Position numbers and translations under genes: made by a program. Below are positions 24,852 to 33,455 of a stretch of 64,000 nucleotides of DNA, piece by piece. Under the pieces are notes generated by a model. The model saw nothing but the letters and a program-made list of their open reading frames with translations. It was not told the DNA's origin and did not search any database. Positions within the stretch are counted from its first letter, which is position 1. Each line of letters opens with the position of its first letter. Origin of the DNA: an uncultured Sutterella sp. (lineage in GTDB: Bacteria > Pseudomonadota > Gammaproteobacteria > Burkholderiales > Burkholderiaceae_F); assembly GCA_958347955.1 (NCBI GenBank), contig CATVXH010000005.1, forward strand, positions 1-64,000. Reading direction: 5' to 3'.

Positions 24852-24868
24852 TGTCATATTCAATGACA
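24852..24868. promoter_or_regulatory. LysR-box-like inverted repeat between CapA-like and lysR genes
   Basis: TGTCAT (24852-24857) and ATGACA (24863-24868) form a perfect inverted repeat with a 5-base spacer. It contains the T-N11-A pattern (24854-24866) usual for LysR-type regulators. It lies about 90 bases upstream of the CapA-like start and 120 bases upstream of the lysR start. Binding by the adjacent regulator is inferred. Confidence 0.5.
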
Positions 24869-24985
24869 ATAAATTGAGAATTGTTAGCTTTAAAGTAACG
24901 ATTCAGAAATTTCCCTTAAGCCCTCTTTTAATTTTTTTTGCACTGGTGTAAAAGTATGAAAAATCATAATTTTCAGGTATAACCG

Positions 24986-25945
24986 ATGATTGATGATCGA
25001 ATAACATTAAAAAAATTAGAAATATTTTCGGTCTTTATGGAGACAGAAAATATTAACCAAACCGCAGAGAAATTGGGTATTAGCACGGTTAGTGTTCATC
25101 GCGCGCTTCATTCTTTGGAAGAGGGGATGAGAGTGCCTCTTTTTGTCCATGTGGGGCGAAATTTACAAGCATTGCCCACAGCGAAGGTGTTGATTAGTCA
25201 TTGCCATTCTATTTTGGCCAAAATTGAACAAGCAGTCGAGGACACGCAAGTGGCAGGGGGCATCGGAGCCAATCGAATTCGTTTGGGAACCATGTATTCA
25301 TTGACAACCAATACTGTACCGTCACTGATTACGGGAATGAAATTACGCGCGCCCGGCGTTGAGTTTGACCTGCATATGGGCAGCAACGCGTATCTGCTTG
25401 ATCTATTAAGTCAGAATAAGCTCGATGCCATCTTGATCGATATCGGGAATGCCACCTTGGATATGAAGTCGCTCGAGGTTTTGCCGCTATTTGTGGATAA
25501 TCTCTACCTGGCAGCTCCTGCGAACCATGTTAGGCAGCTTCATGATGAGGTTGATTTGAAAGAACTTAAAGATGAAACGTTTATTACCTTAACGGAAGGG
25601 TTCGCCACATATTCAGATTTTAAGAAAGCGTTTGAAATCGCAGGCTTTTCTCCTAAATTCGTGACTAAAGTTCAGGATATTTTTTCATTGGCCAACTTGG
25701 TGCGAGCTGGAGTCGGCTATGCGATTTTGCCCGGTCGAATTTTTTTAATGTATAGCAATGCGCTGCGTTTTTATAAACTGGCTTCAAGCTACCAGTTGCA
25801 CCAAACCATCGCCATTGTGTTTAACCGCAGCCGTGAGATGGAGCAAAATTTAAGAATATTGGTAGCAGAAGGAAGGCGGTACGCGCGAGAAAGAAAGTTA
25901 AATCCCGTTGCAGCCGATCAAAGCAAACTTCTGAATCGAACATAA
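24986..25945 (+). CDS. LysR-family regulator, probable malonate regulator
   Basis: The N-terminal 60 residues hold a winged helix-turn-helix (KLEIFSVFMETENINQTAEKLGISTVSVHRALHSLEEGMRVPLF). A periplasmic-binding-protein-like effector domain follows (about 90-300), together giving 319 residues, the normal LysR length. It lies next to the mdc genes and ends tail-to-tail with mdcH with a 28-base overlap, so it is a good candidate for an MdcR-like activator. The divergent CapA-like gene is another possible target. The assignment to malonate rests on position only. Confidence 0.85.
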   Translation: MIDDRITLKKLEIFSVFMETENINQTAEKLGISTVSVHRALHSLEEGMRVPLFVHVGRNLQALPTAKVLISHCHSILAKIEQAVEDTQVAGGIGANRIRLGTMYSLTTNTVPSLITGMKLRAPGVEFDLHMGSNAYLLDLLSQNKLDAILIDIGNATLDMKSLEVLPLFVDNLYLAAPANHVRQLHDEVDLKELKDETFITLTEGFATYSDFKKAFEIAGFSPKFVTKVQDIFSLANLVRAGVGYAILPGRIFLMYSNALRFYKLASSYQLHQTIAIVFNRSREMEQNLRILVAEGRRYARERKLNPVAADQSKLLNRT

Positions 25946-26829
25946 TCGATGGTTTTTCCCAATCCATTCTGTTCCACGGACAAGGCTTCTCCTTTTTGAA
26001 AAGCCAAGTTTGTTAGTGCGGACAGCACTGCTCCCGGAGGCATTTCAATAGCCATATTGACGCCTCTTTCATTTGCACTAACCATCGCATCTCTCCAACG
26101 TGTTTGTCGTGCCATATTCATGATTAGATCATTTTTAATTTTTTCCGCTTCCCATAGCACACGAGCAGAAGAGGCGCTCATATAGGCTAAGCGTGGTCTT
26201 TTCATCTGGATATTCTCGAAAGATAGGGCAAGCTCTTTTGCCGCTTCATTCAGTAGCGGGCAATGTGACGGAACGGCGATGTTGAGCCTTTGACAGCGGG
26301 CGGCGCCATTTTGAAGACACATATTGGAGATTTCTTTCATGGCCTCATCTTTGCCGGCGACGACGATTTGTGTCTCCGCATTGTAATTGGCGACATACAC
26401 GTCATCTCTAGAATGGCAAAATTTTTCTACCGTATGAAGATCCAGGCCGATTATTGCGGTCATTCCATAGCCCTGAGGATACGCTTGTTCCATCAATTGA
26501 CCCCGACGATGGACTAGGCTGACAGCTTCTTCGAAAGTCAAAATGCCGGCGGCAACGGCGGCGGGATAGGCGCCGATGGATAGGCCGCAGACCATATCGG
26601 GAGTTATTCCTTCTTTAACCAAATATCGTGCGCAAGCCGTAGCAGTGATGAGCAGGCAAACCTGCGTTGCCCATGTATGCTTAATTAATTCTTGACTGTC
26701 AAAGGTGGAAACATCGGTATGCAGAATGTCGGAGGCGATTTGTGTGAGCTCAGAAACGCCATCGCCCTTCAACATTCCTTGACGCTGAACACCTTGACCG
26801 GGAAATAAAAAAAGAATCTTTGAACTCAT
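25918..26829 (-). CDS. mdcH: Malonate decarboxylase, malonyl-CoA:ACP transferase MdcH
   Basis: MdcH loads malonyl from malonyl-CoA onto the decarboxylase carrier protein and so primes the cycle. It is a 303-residue FabD-like acyltransferase: LFPGQGVQRQGM at the N-terminus, the nucleophile Ser84 in GLSIGAYPA and the conserved VPSHCPLL around 190 are visible. The gene begins 1 base after mdcG, so the two are co-transcribed, divergent from mdcABCDE. FabD alone would be an alternative, but the context favours MdcH. Confidence 0.92.
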   Translation of the reverse strand: MSSKILFLFPGQGVQRQGMLKGDGVSELTQIASDILHTDVSTFDSQELIKHTWATQVCLLITATACARYLVKEGITPDMVCGLSIGAYPAAVAAGILTFEEAVSLVHRRGQLMEQAYPQGYGMTAIIGLDLHTVEKFCHSRDDVYVANYNAETQIVVAGKDEAMKEISNMCLQNGAARCQRLNIAVPSHCPLLNEAAKELALSFENIQMKRPRLAYMSASSARVLWEAEKIKNDLIMNMARQTRWRDAMVSANERGVNMAIEMPPGAVLSALTNLAFQKGEALSVEQNGLGKTIDYVRFRSLL

Positions 26830-26830
26830 A

Positions 26831-27430
26831 TCAAACTCCTGACCACGGATCGGTTACCAAAAGTGGGCCTGAATTTGTTTTAAGCAATACGCGCTCATGT
26901 GTGAGCCATTCTTTGAGTGCGAATCCGCCCAGAGGAGTTTGTATTTGGGTGTCCGCTTTACAACCTAGGTTCTGACAAGCCGTCTCCCATTGATCAAATT
27001 GTGAACGAGGTAGGCGATTTTGAGCTCTGATGATCAAATCCAAGTCACTTTCAGGGCGCATCCGCAATTGCCCTGTTGCCAATGAAAAGCCGCAGCTTCC
27101 TCCAATCCCCCAGCTAAAAGGCCATGAAAACGTTCTTAATTTCTTAAGCGCGACAATCGTTGGGTGTTCTTGGAAAGTCACTCTCTCGAGGTAGAGCAAT
27201 ACTTCTTCAGGCCTTAGGACTCGAGTAATTTCTCCACGGCTTACGAAAACAGGGTGGCGCTGGGCTCTTTGTCGACCGCGAATGCCCGCAGGAATTATCC
27301 CTGATGCACAACAATCCCTCCTGACAACCAGCGGCAGTGTGCAATCCCAATCCGTTCGCACCCAAGCGGGAGCATCTTGAAAGAGATTTTTTGAAGGTTT
27401 TATCCAAATCAAATCGTGTGGTAGACACAT
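26831..27430 (-). CDS. mdcG: Malonate decarboxylase holo-ACP synthase MdcG
   Basis: MdcG transfers the phosphoribosyl-dephospho-CoA prosthetic group from the triphosphate made by MdcB onto a serine of the carrier MdcC. At 199 residues it fits the family. The nucleotidyltransferase signature is visible as GSCGF (111-115) with SDLDL (128-132), whose aspartates should bind metal. The N-terminal segment HDLIWIKPS is also typical. No clear ribosome-binding site precedes the ATG at 27430. It is the first gene of the mdcGH unit. Confidence 0.9.
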   Translation of the reverse strand: MCLPHDLIWIKPSKNLFQDAPAWVRTDWDCTLPLVVRRDCCASGIIPAGIRGRQRAQRHPVFVSRGEITRVLRPEEVLLYLERVTFQEHPTIVALKKLRTFSWPFSWGIGGSCGFSLATGQLRMRPESDLDLIIRAQNRLPRSQFDQWETACQNLGCKADTQIQTPLGGFALKEWLTHERVLLKTNSGPLLVTDPWSGV

Positions 27431-27461
27431 AGTTATTGTGGCGAGCTTTATCTTTTAAAAA

Positions 27462-27527
27462 CATACCTTAGATTAACAGAACCCAACGGCTTTCGTGATA
27501 GATGATTCATACCTTAGGGTAATACCC
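27462..27527. promoter_or_regulatory. Repeated operator-like sites in the mdcG-mdcA divergent promoter
   Basis: The 10-mer CATACCTTAG occurs at 27462-27471 and again at 27508-27517, 46 bases apart. The second copy runs into GGGTA-A-TACCC (27517-27527), a perfect inverted repeat, and TACC-ttag-GGTA overlaps it. Both copies contain a T-N11-A pattern. Sites spaced on one DNA face in a divergent promoter suggest a LysR-type regulator controlling mdcGH and mdcA-E together. The remaining part of the 290-base gap is AT-rich, without a gene. Confidence 0.6.
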
Positions 27528-27720
27528 AATTTGAATGATTTCGCAATAAATAATTCATAAAAGATCATTTTAATCAAATAGATAGATAGAAATTTCAAAA
27601 TTGTTCTCTTATTGTTTTATTACTATGAAGCTAATGTTTTGCTGCTTAAGTTAATTGATGGATAAAGGTCTCAAGACGATACTCAAACCAAGTTATCAAA
27701 GTATTTTGATGGAGAAAGGC

Positions 27721-29370
27721 ATGTCTCAAACAACCGAATCAAAGATTTGGGATAGTCGTCGAAGGGAAAAAGCCTCTCGTCTTCAGACAATTAAACGTGA
27801 CGGAAAAATTGTCCAAACGGACGATATCCTTAATGTTTTGGAGTCGTTGATTAAGTCAGGCGACAGGGTTGTTGTCGAAGGCAACAACCAAAAGCAGGCT
27901 GACTTTTTGGCTCGTTCCCTCGCTAAAGTTGATCCCGAAAAAATTCATGATCTTCATATGATCATCCCCAGTATCAGCATTCCTGAACACTTGGATATTT
28001 TCGAAAAGGGAATTGCTCGAAAGCTCGATTTTTCATACTCGGGCACTCAAAGTCTTCGCATTTCCCAAATGATAGAAGATGATGTGTTGGAGATCGGCGC
28101 CATTCACACTTACGTGGAGCTGTACTCGCGGCTTTATGTGGATCTTATTCCAAATGTAGTGATGGTGGCCGGGTACAAGGCGGATCGCAAAGGCAATCTT
28201 TACACCGGCCCCAGCACGGAGGATACGCCCGCTTTGGTGGAGGCGGCAGCATTCCATGATGGCATTGTTATTGCGCAAGTCAATGAGATTGTTGATGAAG
28301 ATGATTTGCCTCGCGTGGATATCCCCGGCTCTTGGGTGGATGTGGTTGTGGTGAGTGATAAACCGTTTTTTATTGAACCGCTTTTCACAAGAGATCCACG
28401 GCAAATTAAACCGCAGCATATCTTAATGGCGATGATGGCGATTAAAGGCATCTATGCCAAGCATATGGTGCAGACCCTTAACCACGGAATCGGTTTTAAC
28501 ACGGCAGCCATTGAACTGTTGTTGCCGACATACGGCGAGTCACTGGGGTTGAAGGGAAAGATCTGTAAGCATTGGTGCTTGAATCCTCATCCGACGTTAA
28601 TTCCGGCTATTGAATCAGGTTGGGTTGAGAGTGTGCATAGTTTTGGCGGTGAACTGGGCATGGAACGTTACATGGCCGCCCGTCCTGATGTGTTTTTCAC
28701 CGGTTCGGACGGCTCAATGCGATCTAACCGTGCTTTTTGTCAATTAGCCGGTCAATACGCAGCCGATATGTTTATCGGTTCAACACTTCAAGTTGATCCT
28801 GTCGGCAACTCTTCGACAGTTACTCGCGGTCGGCTCTCCGGCTTTGGAGGCGCTCCGAATATGGGGCATGACCCGCATGGTCGACGCCATGCTTCAAAAG
28901 CTTGGTTGGACATGATCCGCCAACCTGATCCCGTGGCTCGAGGGCATAAGTTAGTCGTTCAAATGGTTGAAACATTCCAGGCAAAGGGCAAGCCCACTTT
29001 TGTGGATCAGCTTGAGGCTGTTGACGTGGCTAAAGAAGCTCGCATGCCGTTGGCTCCTGTCATGATTTACGCCGATGATGTAACGCATGTGTTAACCGAG
29101 GAAGGCATTGCGTATGTGTACATGGCTGAAAGTCTGGAAGAGCGTAAGGCCATGATCGCGGCTGTGGCCGGTGTTACAGATGTCGGTTTGCGGGCGGATC
29201 CAAAAGAAGTTGAGCGACTCAGACGGCAAGGCAAGGTGGTGTTCCCGGAGGATTTGGGGATTCATCGTGCAGAAGCGACTCGCTCACTTCTGGCGGCAAA
29301 AAGTATTGCCGAACTTGTCGAATGGTCGGGCAATTTGTACAACCCGCCTGTGAAGTTCAGGAGTTGGTGA
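27721..29370 (+). CDS. mdcA: Malonate decarboxylase alpha subunit (acetyl-S-ACP:malonate ACP transferase)
   Basis: MdcA swaps the acetyl group on the carrier MdcC for malonyl, releasing acetate. The 549 residues agree with other MdcA proteins. Family segments include GNNQKQADFLARSL near the start, VDLIPNVVMVAGYKADRKG, HPTLIPAIESGWVESVHSFGGE and GSDGSMRSNRAFCQLAGQYAADMF. The ATG at 27721 follows a strong GGAGAAAGG and gives MSQTTESKIWDSRR, the usual MdcA beginning; longer in-frame starts lack this. It is the first gene of a plus-strand operon whose next gene overlaps its stop codon. Confidence 0.96.
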   Translation: MSQTTESKIWDSRRREKASRLQTIKRDGKIVQTDDILNVLESLIKSGDRVVVEGNNQKQADFLARSLAKVDPEKIHDLHMIIPSISIPEHLDIFEKGIARKLDFSYSGTQSLRISQMIEDDVLEIGAIHTYVELYSRLYVDLIPNVVMVAGYKADRKGNLYTGPSTEDTPALVEAAAFHDGIVIAQVNEIVDEDDLPRVDIPGSWVDVVVVSDKPFFIEPLFTRDPRQIKPQHILMAMMAIKGIYAKHMVQTLNHGIGFNTAAIELLLPTYGESLGLKGKICKHWCLNPHPTLIPAIESGWVESVHSFGGELGMERYMAARPDVFFTGSDGSMRSNRAFCQLAGQYAADMFIGSTLQVDPVGNSSTVTRGRLSGFGGAPNMGHDPHGRRHASKAWLDMIRQPDPVARGHKLVVQMVETFQAKGKPTFVDQLEAVDVAKEARMPLAPVMIYADDVTHVLTEEGIAYVYMAESLEERKAMIAAVAGVTDVGLRADPKEVERLRRQGKVVFPEDLGIHRAEATRSLLAAKSIAELVEWSGNLYNPPVKFRSW

Positions 29371-30224
29371 TGCCTGTAAGCGCTCAAGTCTACGCTGATC
29401 GACTGGCCCAGTTGGCTACCGATAGCCTGATTGCTGAGGCTGTCTTGACTCCCAAGCCCGGTCTCGTTGACCGCAGGGGAAGCGGCGCGCACAAAGACTT
29501 GAGCCTGTCGCTGATGAAAATATCCGCACATACCCTCAAATCTTTCTTTAAAGCGATGGCCCTGGAAGGTTGGCAACAGCCGGTGAATGTTGAGCTTCGT
29601 GAGACTGTCGGTCGGATTGGCAGGGATGCTGAAGCAAAAATGCTTAGTGCAACGGGGGGTGTCAATACACACCGAGGCGCTATTTGGACACTGGGTATCT
29701 TGATTAGTGGCCTTGCTTCTATCGGTAGAGACTGCTCTGAAGAAGAACTTTCCAAAACCTGTGCTTGTTTAGCTAACTTAACTGATCGATTCTGCCCTGA
29801 AACCCCCTCTCATGGCAGCAAGGTCAAGGCCCTTTACAACGTCCCCGGAGCTCGTGAGGAGGCCCAAAAGGGCTTCCCCCACGTGATGAACGTGGCCCTG
29901 CCGGCGCTGCGGAAGGCCAGACAACAGGGAAAAGAGGAAGAACATTGCCGCTTGGACGCCCTTGTCGCTCTAATGTCAACTCTGACAGACACCTGTGTGG
30001 TGTATAGGGCCGGATTGGACGGTTTGGCGGTTATGCATGAAGGAGCCCGTTGTGTTCTTGAAGCGGGCGGCATGGGGACAGAAAGTGGAAATACGGCTTT
30101 CTTCGCTTGGGAGAAAAAAATGCTGGACCGCAATATTTCTCCCGGCGGCGCGGCAGATCTTTTAGCGGCGACAATTTTTTTAGATCAATTACCAAGAGTT
30201 TTTAAAAAAGTATCGGAGAACTAA
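29370..30224 (+). CDS. mdcB: Triphosphoribosyl-dephospho-CoA synthase MdcB
   Basis: MdcB (a CitG relative) makes 2'-(5''-triphosphoribosyl)-3'-dephospho-CoA from ATP and dephospho-CoA, the precursor of the decarboxylase prosthetic group. The 284-residue protein contains LTPKPGLVDRRGSGAHKDL near 25-43, ATGGVNTHRGAIWTLGIL near 95-110 and DTCVVYRAG in the C-terminal part, all usual in this family. The start ATG overlaps the mdcA stop (TGATG) and has GGAG about 7 bases upstream. The mdc context separates it from CitG of citrate lyase. Confidence 0.94.
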   Translation: MPVSAQVYADRLAQLATDSLIAEAVLTPKPGLVDRRGSGAHKDLSLSLMKISAHTLKSFFKAMALEGWQQPVNVELRETVGRIGRDAEAKMLSATGGVNTHRGAIWTLGILISGLASIGRDCSEEELSKTCACLANLTDRFCPETPSHGSKVKALYNVPGAREEAQKGFPHVMNVALPALRKARQQGKEEEHCRLDALVALMSTLTDTCVVYRAGLDGLAVMHEGARCVLEAGGMGTESGNTAFFAWEKKMLDRNISPGGAADLLAATIFLDQLPRVFKKVSEN

Positions 30225-30226
30225 GG

Positions 30227-30532
30227 ATGGAAATTTGTCAACTTTCTTACTCGGTTAATCACACCGCACAACAAAAAGTTCAGGTACAGGTTGGTGTGGT
30301 TGCCTCCGGTGATTTAGAGGTTTTGCTAGTGTCCGATGACAGCGGGGAACTTAAGGTTTCAATCATTTCATCGGCAGACAACAGCAGGGCTCGTTGGGAA
30401 GCCTTGTTTAACCGCTTGGTCAGCCAGGATGATTTTTTCGGCGCTCAAATGTCAATTCACGATTTTGGCGCGACACCCGGTGTGGCTCGTTTGCGTATTG
30501 AGCAGTCATTGGAGGAGGCTCGTCATGATTGA
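30227..30532 (+). CDS. mdcC: Malonate decarboxylase acyl carrier protein (delta subunit)
   Basis: MdcC is the small carrier that holds the acetyl or malonyl thioester on a phosphoribosyl-dephospho-CoA arm. The 101-residue protein keeps the segment VGVVASGDLEVL, where Ser27 matches the attachment serine known from Klebsiella MdcC. The C-terminal IHDFGATPGVARLRIEQ is almost invariant in the family. It is not related to the usual 4'-phosphopantetheine carriers. The gene starts 2 bases after mdcB, with an AAGGA site, and overlaps mdcD by 8 bases. Confidence 0.95.
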   Translation: MEICQLSYSVNHTAQQKVQVQVGVVASGDLEVLLVSDDSGELKVSIISSADNSRARWEALFNRLVSQDDFFGAQMSIHDFGATPGVARLRIEQSLEEARHD

Positions 30533-31349
30533 TCGAGTGAGTTTTATTGAAATGTCAGCTCGCCAGCGTGCTCAGTTTTTACTGGATAAAGGCACGTACC
30601 GTGAGCTTCTGGACCCGTTTGATTCTGTGATGTCGCCGTGGTTGCTGGGACAAAACGTTGTTCCTCAAGCCGACGATGGGATGGTGGTGGCCCGCGGCAA
30701 GATCAATGGCAAGGATTCCGTGGTGGTTGCCATTGAGGGGGCGTTTCAAGGTGGAAGCATGGGCGAAGTTTCCGGTGCAAAGATGGCTTCGGCGCTTGAG
30801 TTGGCAGCGCAAGATTGTCGTGCGGGCAAGCCTGTGCAAGTTGTTTTGTGTTTGGAAACTGGCGGAGTTCGCTTGCAAGAGGCCAACTTGGGGTTGGCAG
30901 CGATCGCTGACATCCATGCCGCCATCATGGATGTCAGACGCTATGTGCCGGTCATCGGGGTGGTGGCAGGAACCGTGGGTTGTTTTGGTGGAATGTCGAT
31001 TGCCGCCGGTCTTTGCAGCTATCTCATCGTGACTCGTGAAGCCCGCCTGGGGCTCAACGGTCCTCAGGTAATTGAGCAGGAAGCTGGCGTTCAAGAGTAC
31101 GACTCTAAAAATAAACCCTTCATCTGGCAGATGACGGGTGGAGAGATTCGCTCAAAGGTGGGCTTCGCGGATTATTTCAGCAAGGACGATGCCGAGGAAA
31201 TTAAAAAAGCCGTATCGAACTTCATCGAGAAGGGAGTCCCTGAGGTCTTCCGAACCGATCGTTACGATGAGTATCTTGAGCGGGTTTGCAGTTTTGACAC
31301 AAGCAAACAGGCTGACACGGATGCGATTTTGTCTTTATTTGCTCGATAG
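30525..31349 (+). CDS. mdcD: Malonate decarboxylase beta subunit
   Basis: MdcD with MdcE removes CO2 from malonyl-S-ACP to regenerate acetyl-S-ACP. It has the carboxyltransferase (crotonase-like) fold of the acetyl-CoA carboxylase beta family. The 274-residue protein shows SFIEMSARQRAQFLLD at the start, GGSMGEVSGAKMASALELA, ETGGVRLQEANLGLAAIA, and GCFGGMSIAAGLCSY. The ATG at 30525 follows GGAGGAGG and overlaps the mdcC stop region, which signals coupling. No biotin-carboxyl carrier or membrane subunit is encoded nearby, so this is the biotin-independent type. Confidence 0.96.
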   Translation: MIDRVSFIEMSARQRAQFLLDKGTYRELLDPFDSVMSPWLLGQNVVPQADDGMVVARGKINGKDSVVVAIEGAFQGGSMGEVSGAKMASALELAAQDCRAGKPVQVVLCLETGGVRLQEANLGLAAIADIHAAIMDVRRYVPVIGVVAGTVGCFGGMSIAAGLCSYLIVTREARLGLNGPQVIEQEAGVQEYDSKNKPFIWQMTGGEIRSKVGFADYFSKDDAEEIKKAVSNFIEKGVPEVFRTDRYDEYLERVCSFDTSKQADTDAILSLFAR

Positions 31350-31360
31350 GAGACATGGAA

Positions 31361-32149
31361 ATGACAGAGAAAAGTCGGGGAATGGTTTGGCTTGATCTTC
31401 TATCCAACCATGCTCCTCTAATGCAGGGTTTGGCACCTTCAGTTGAGGTTGCCGACGCGGAAGGAATTCGTTATGTGGCTGTTGTTCCAGATCCTCAAAA
31501 TCACTATCCGAGAGCTCGACACGGAGAAGTGGGATTGATTGAGGGGTGGACTTTAGCCAAGGTCATCAATGAAACAGTCAACGCCGATGAAAAGTCTGAA
31601 GTTAAACGGCCGATCGTGGCAGTTGTTGACGTTACCAGTCAAGCCTACGGGCGGCGTGAGGAGGCTTTCGGAATTCATCAGGCGTTGGCCGGGGCTGCCG
31701 CCGCTTATGCCAAAGCGCGCATGGCTGGTCATCCGGTGATTGCTTTGATTGTCGGCAAAGCGATGTCCGGAGCTTTTTTAGCTCATGGTTATCAAGCCAA
31801 CGAACTTATTGCGCTTGATGATCCCGGGGTGCTCATACATGCGATGGGCAAGCAATCCGCCGCCCGCATCACGTTGCGCACGGTTGAAGAGTTGGATCGC
31901 TATGCCTCCAAAATTCCTCCGATGGCTTATGACATCAAACACTATTCGCAATTGGGTCTTTTATACCGTTTGCTTGAAGTGTCTTGTGCCGATGAGCCCA
32001 ATGACGAGGATGTGGCGCTTGTTCGCCGGACTTTGCTTGAGGCGATCGACAAGGCACGTCAATCTGATCGAACTCTCAAGAATCGCTTCGGCTCGGTAAA
32101 CCGCCAAGCTTCTTTGACGGTTAGAGAAAAGATGAGAGCAATTTGGTAA
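31361..32149 (+). CDS. mdcE: Malonate decarboxylase gamma subunit
   Basis: MdcE is the partner of MdcD in the decarboxylase and resembles the alpha half of carboxyltransferases. The 262-residue protein includes VVDVTSQAYGRREEAFGIHQALAG and IALIVGKAMSGAFLAHGYQANELIAL, typical segments forming the acyl-binding site. I prefer the ATG at 31361, 8 bases after AGGAG, to the ATG at 31355, which is only 2 bases after it. The downstream carrier gene starts 22 bases later, so all six genes from mdcA on are probably one transcript. Confidence 0.94.
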   Translation: MTEKSRGMVWLDLLSNHAPLMQGLAPSVEVADAEGIRYVAVVPDPQNHYPRARHGEVGLIEGWTLAKVINETVNADEKSEVKRPIVAVVDVTSQAYGRREEAFGIHQALAGAAAAYAKARMAGHPVIALIVGKAMSGAFLAHGYQANELIALDDPGVLIHAMGKQSAARITLRTVEELDRYASKIPPMAYDIKHYSQLGLLYRLLEVSCADEPNDEDVALVRRTLLEAIDKARQSDRTLKNRFGSVNRQASLTVREKMRAIW

Positions 32150-32171
32150 TGACTTCTGTAGGGAGATAAGT

Positions 32172-33443
32172 ATGGTCTCATTAATTGCTTTAATCACAGT
32201 CTGTGTGATGGTTTGGGCTCTAATTAAAAAATACGAGACCCGAATGGTTTTGATTGCCGGCGGTTTGGTTTTAGCCTGCGTTGCCGGTGATCCGATGGCG
32301 ACATTGAAGTCTTTCTCGGCTTCAATGAAACAAGCCAATGTGTTTGAAGTAATTGTCGCCTGCATGGGTTTTGCGGCAGTAGTTAAACTTACAGGATGCC
32401 ACAATCACTTAATCGGATTGTTCGTGAAGGTCTTGCGTAAATGTGGACCGTTCACCATTATGGGTGCGGCCTTGGCCACAATGGTGGTCAATAGCGCGAT
32501 CCCATCTGCCGCAGGCACTTCCGCGGCTGTGGGAACCATATTGATTCCGCTTCTCATCGCCGCAAAGGTGCCGGCTCCGATTGCGGCCGCCACGATTATG
32601 GCCGGCCTGTATGGCGGCAACTTGAATCCGGGACACGTTCACCCGACAATCGTGGCTGAATTGGCTGGGAAAACAGGTTTTGATTTCGTAGCCATCTCCG
32701 CTACCCCGATTATTTCTTCGGTGATTTGTTCCTCCATTGTTTTGATCGGCTTGTCCTATTACATGCGTAAAAAGGGTTTGTATGCCGACATTAACGTGGA
32801 AGAAGGTGAAGGTGGTTTGCCCGCGGATTTCCGCCCGAATGTTATTCTGGCCATTATTCCGTTGCTGCCTCTGATCATGTTGCTCTTGGGTAACATGGGA
32901 GTCGTTAAGGCATTGAAGATGCCGGTTTCTCACGCCATGATCATCGGCGCCGTTGTGGCTATGATTGCTACGCGCACGAACCCTGCGGCCATCACTAAGG
33001 AATTCTTCAAAGGGATGGGTTCTTCTTTCGGCAATATCTTCGGCATCATCGTGGCGGCGAATATTTTCGTGGCCGGCTTGAAGTCCTGTGGCATTATCGC
33101 TGAATTGATCGATTACATGACCGGCGCTCCCGGCATTGCTAAGATCGCATCGATTGTTGGTCCGTTCTTTGTCGCTATTTTGAGTGGTTCCGGCGAGGCA
33201 GCTTCGATTGCCTTTAATAACGCTGTGACGGCTCACGCTCCGTCCTTTGGCCTCGACATTATGAATATGGGTTGTATGACAGTTCTGTCAGGCGGTATCG
33301 GCCGTTCAATCTCCCCGGTTGCTGGGGCCATGATTATTTGCGCCGGCTTGGCAAAAGTTTCTCCGATGACGGTTACTCGTTGGATTGCTTTGCCGATGCT
33401 TTGTGCGTTGGCTTGCGTAACGCTCATTCTTTACGTTTTCTGA
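32172..33443 (+). CDS. DcuC-type C4-dicarboxylate/malonate carrier
   Basis: This 423-residue inner-membrane protein has about 11-12 hydrophobic helices and the segments AIPSAAGTSAAVGTILIPLLIAA and GGNLNPGHVHPTIVAELAGKTG, characteristic of the DcuC family of anaerobic C4-dicarboxylate carriers. Its position between mdcE and a peptidase gene, with close spacing and a GGGAG ribosome-binding site, suggests it imports malonate for the decarboxylase. This is an inference: known mdc operons use MdcF (AEC type) or MadL/MadM instead. Confidence 0.88.
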   Translation: MVSLIALITVCVMVWALIKKYETRMVLIAGGLVLACVAGDPMATLKSFSASMKQANVFEVIVACMGFAAVVKLTGCHNHLIGLFVKVLRKCGPFTIMGAALATMVVNSAIPSAAGTSAAVGTILIPLLIAAKVPAPIAAATIMAGLYGGNLNPGHVHPTIVAELAGKTGFDFVAISATPIISSVICSSIVLIGLSYYMRKKGLYADINVEEGEGGLPADFRPNVILAIIPLLPLIMLLLGNMGVVKALKMPVSHAMIIGAVVAMIATRTNPAAITKEFFKGMGSSFGNIFGIIVAANIFVAGLKSCGIIAELIDYMTGAPGIAKIASIVGPFFVAILSGSGEAASIAFNNAVTAHAPSFGLDIMNMGCMTVLSGGIGRSISPVAGAMIICAGLAKVSPMTVTRWIALPMLCALACVTLILYVF

Positions 33444-33455
33444 TAGGGGCTGGCT

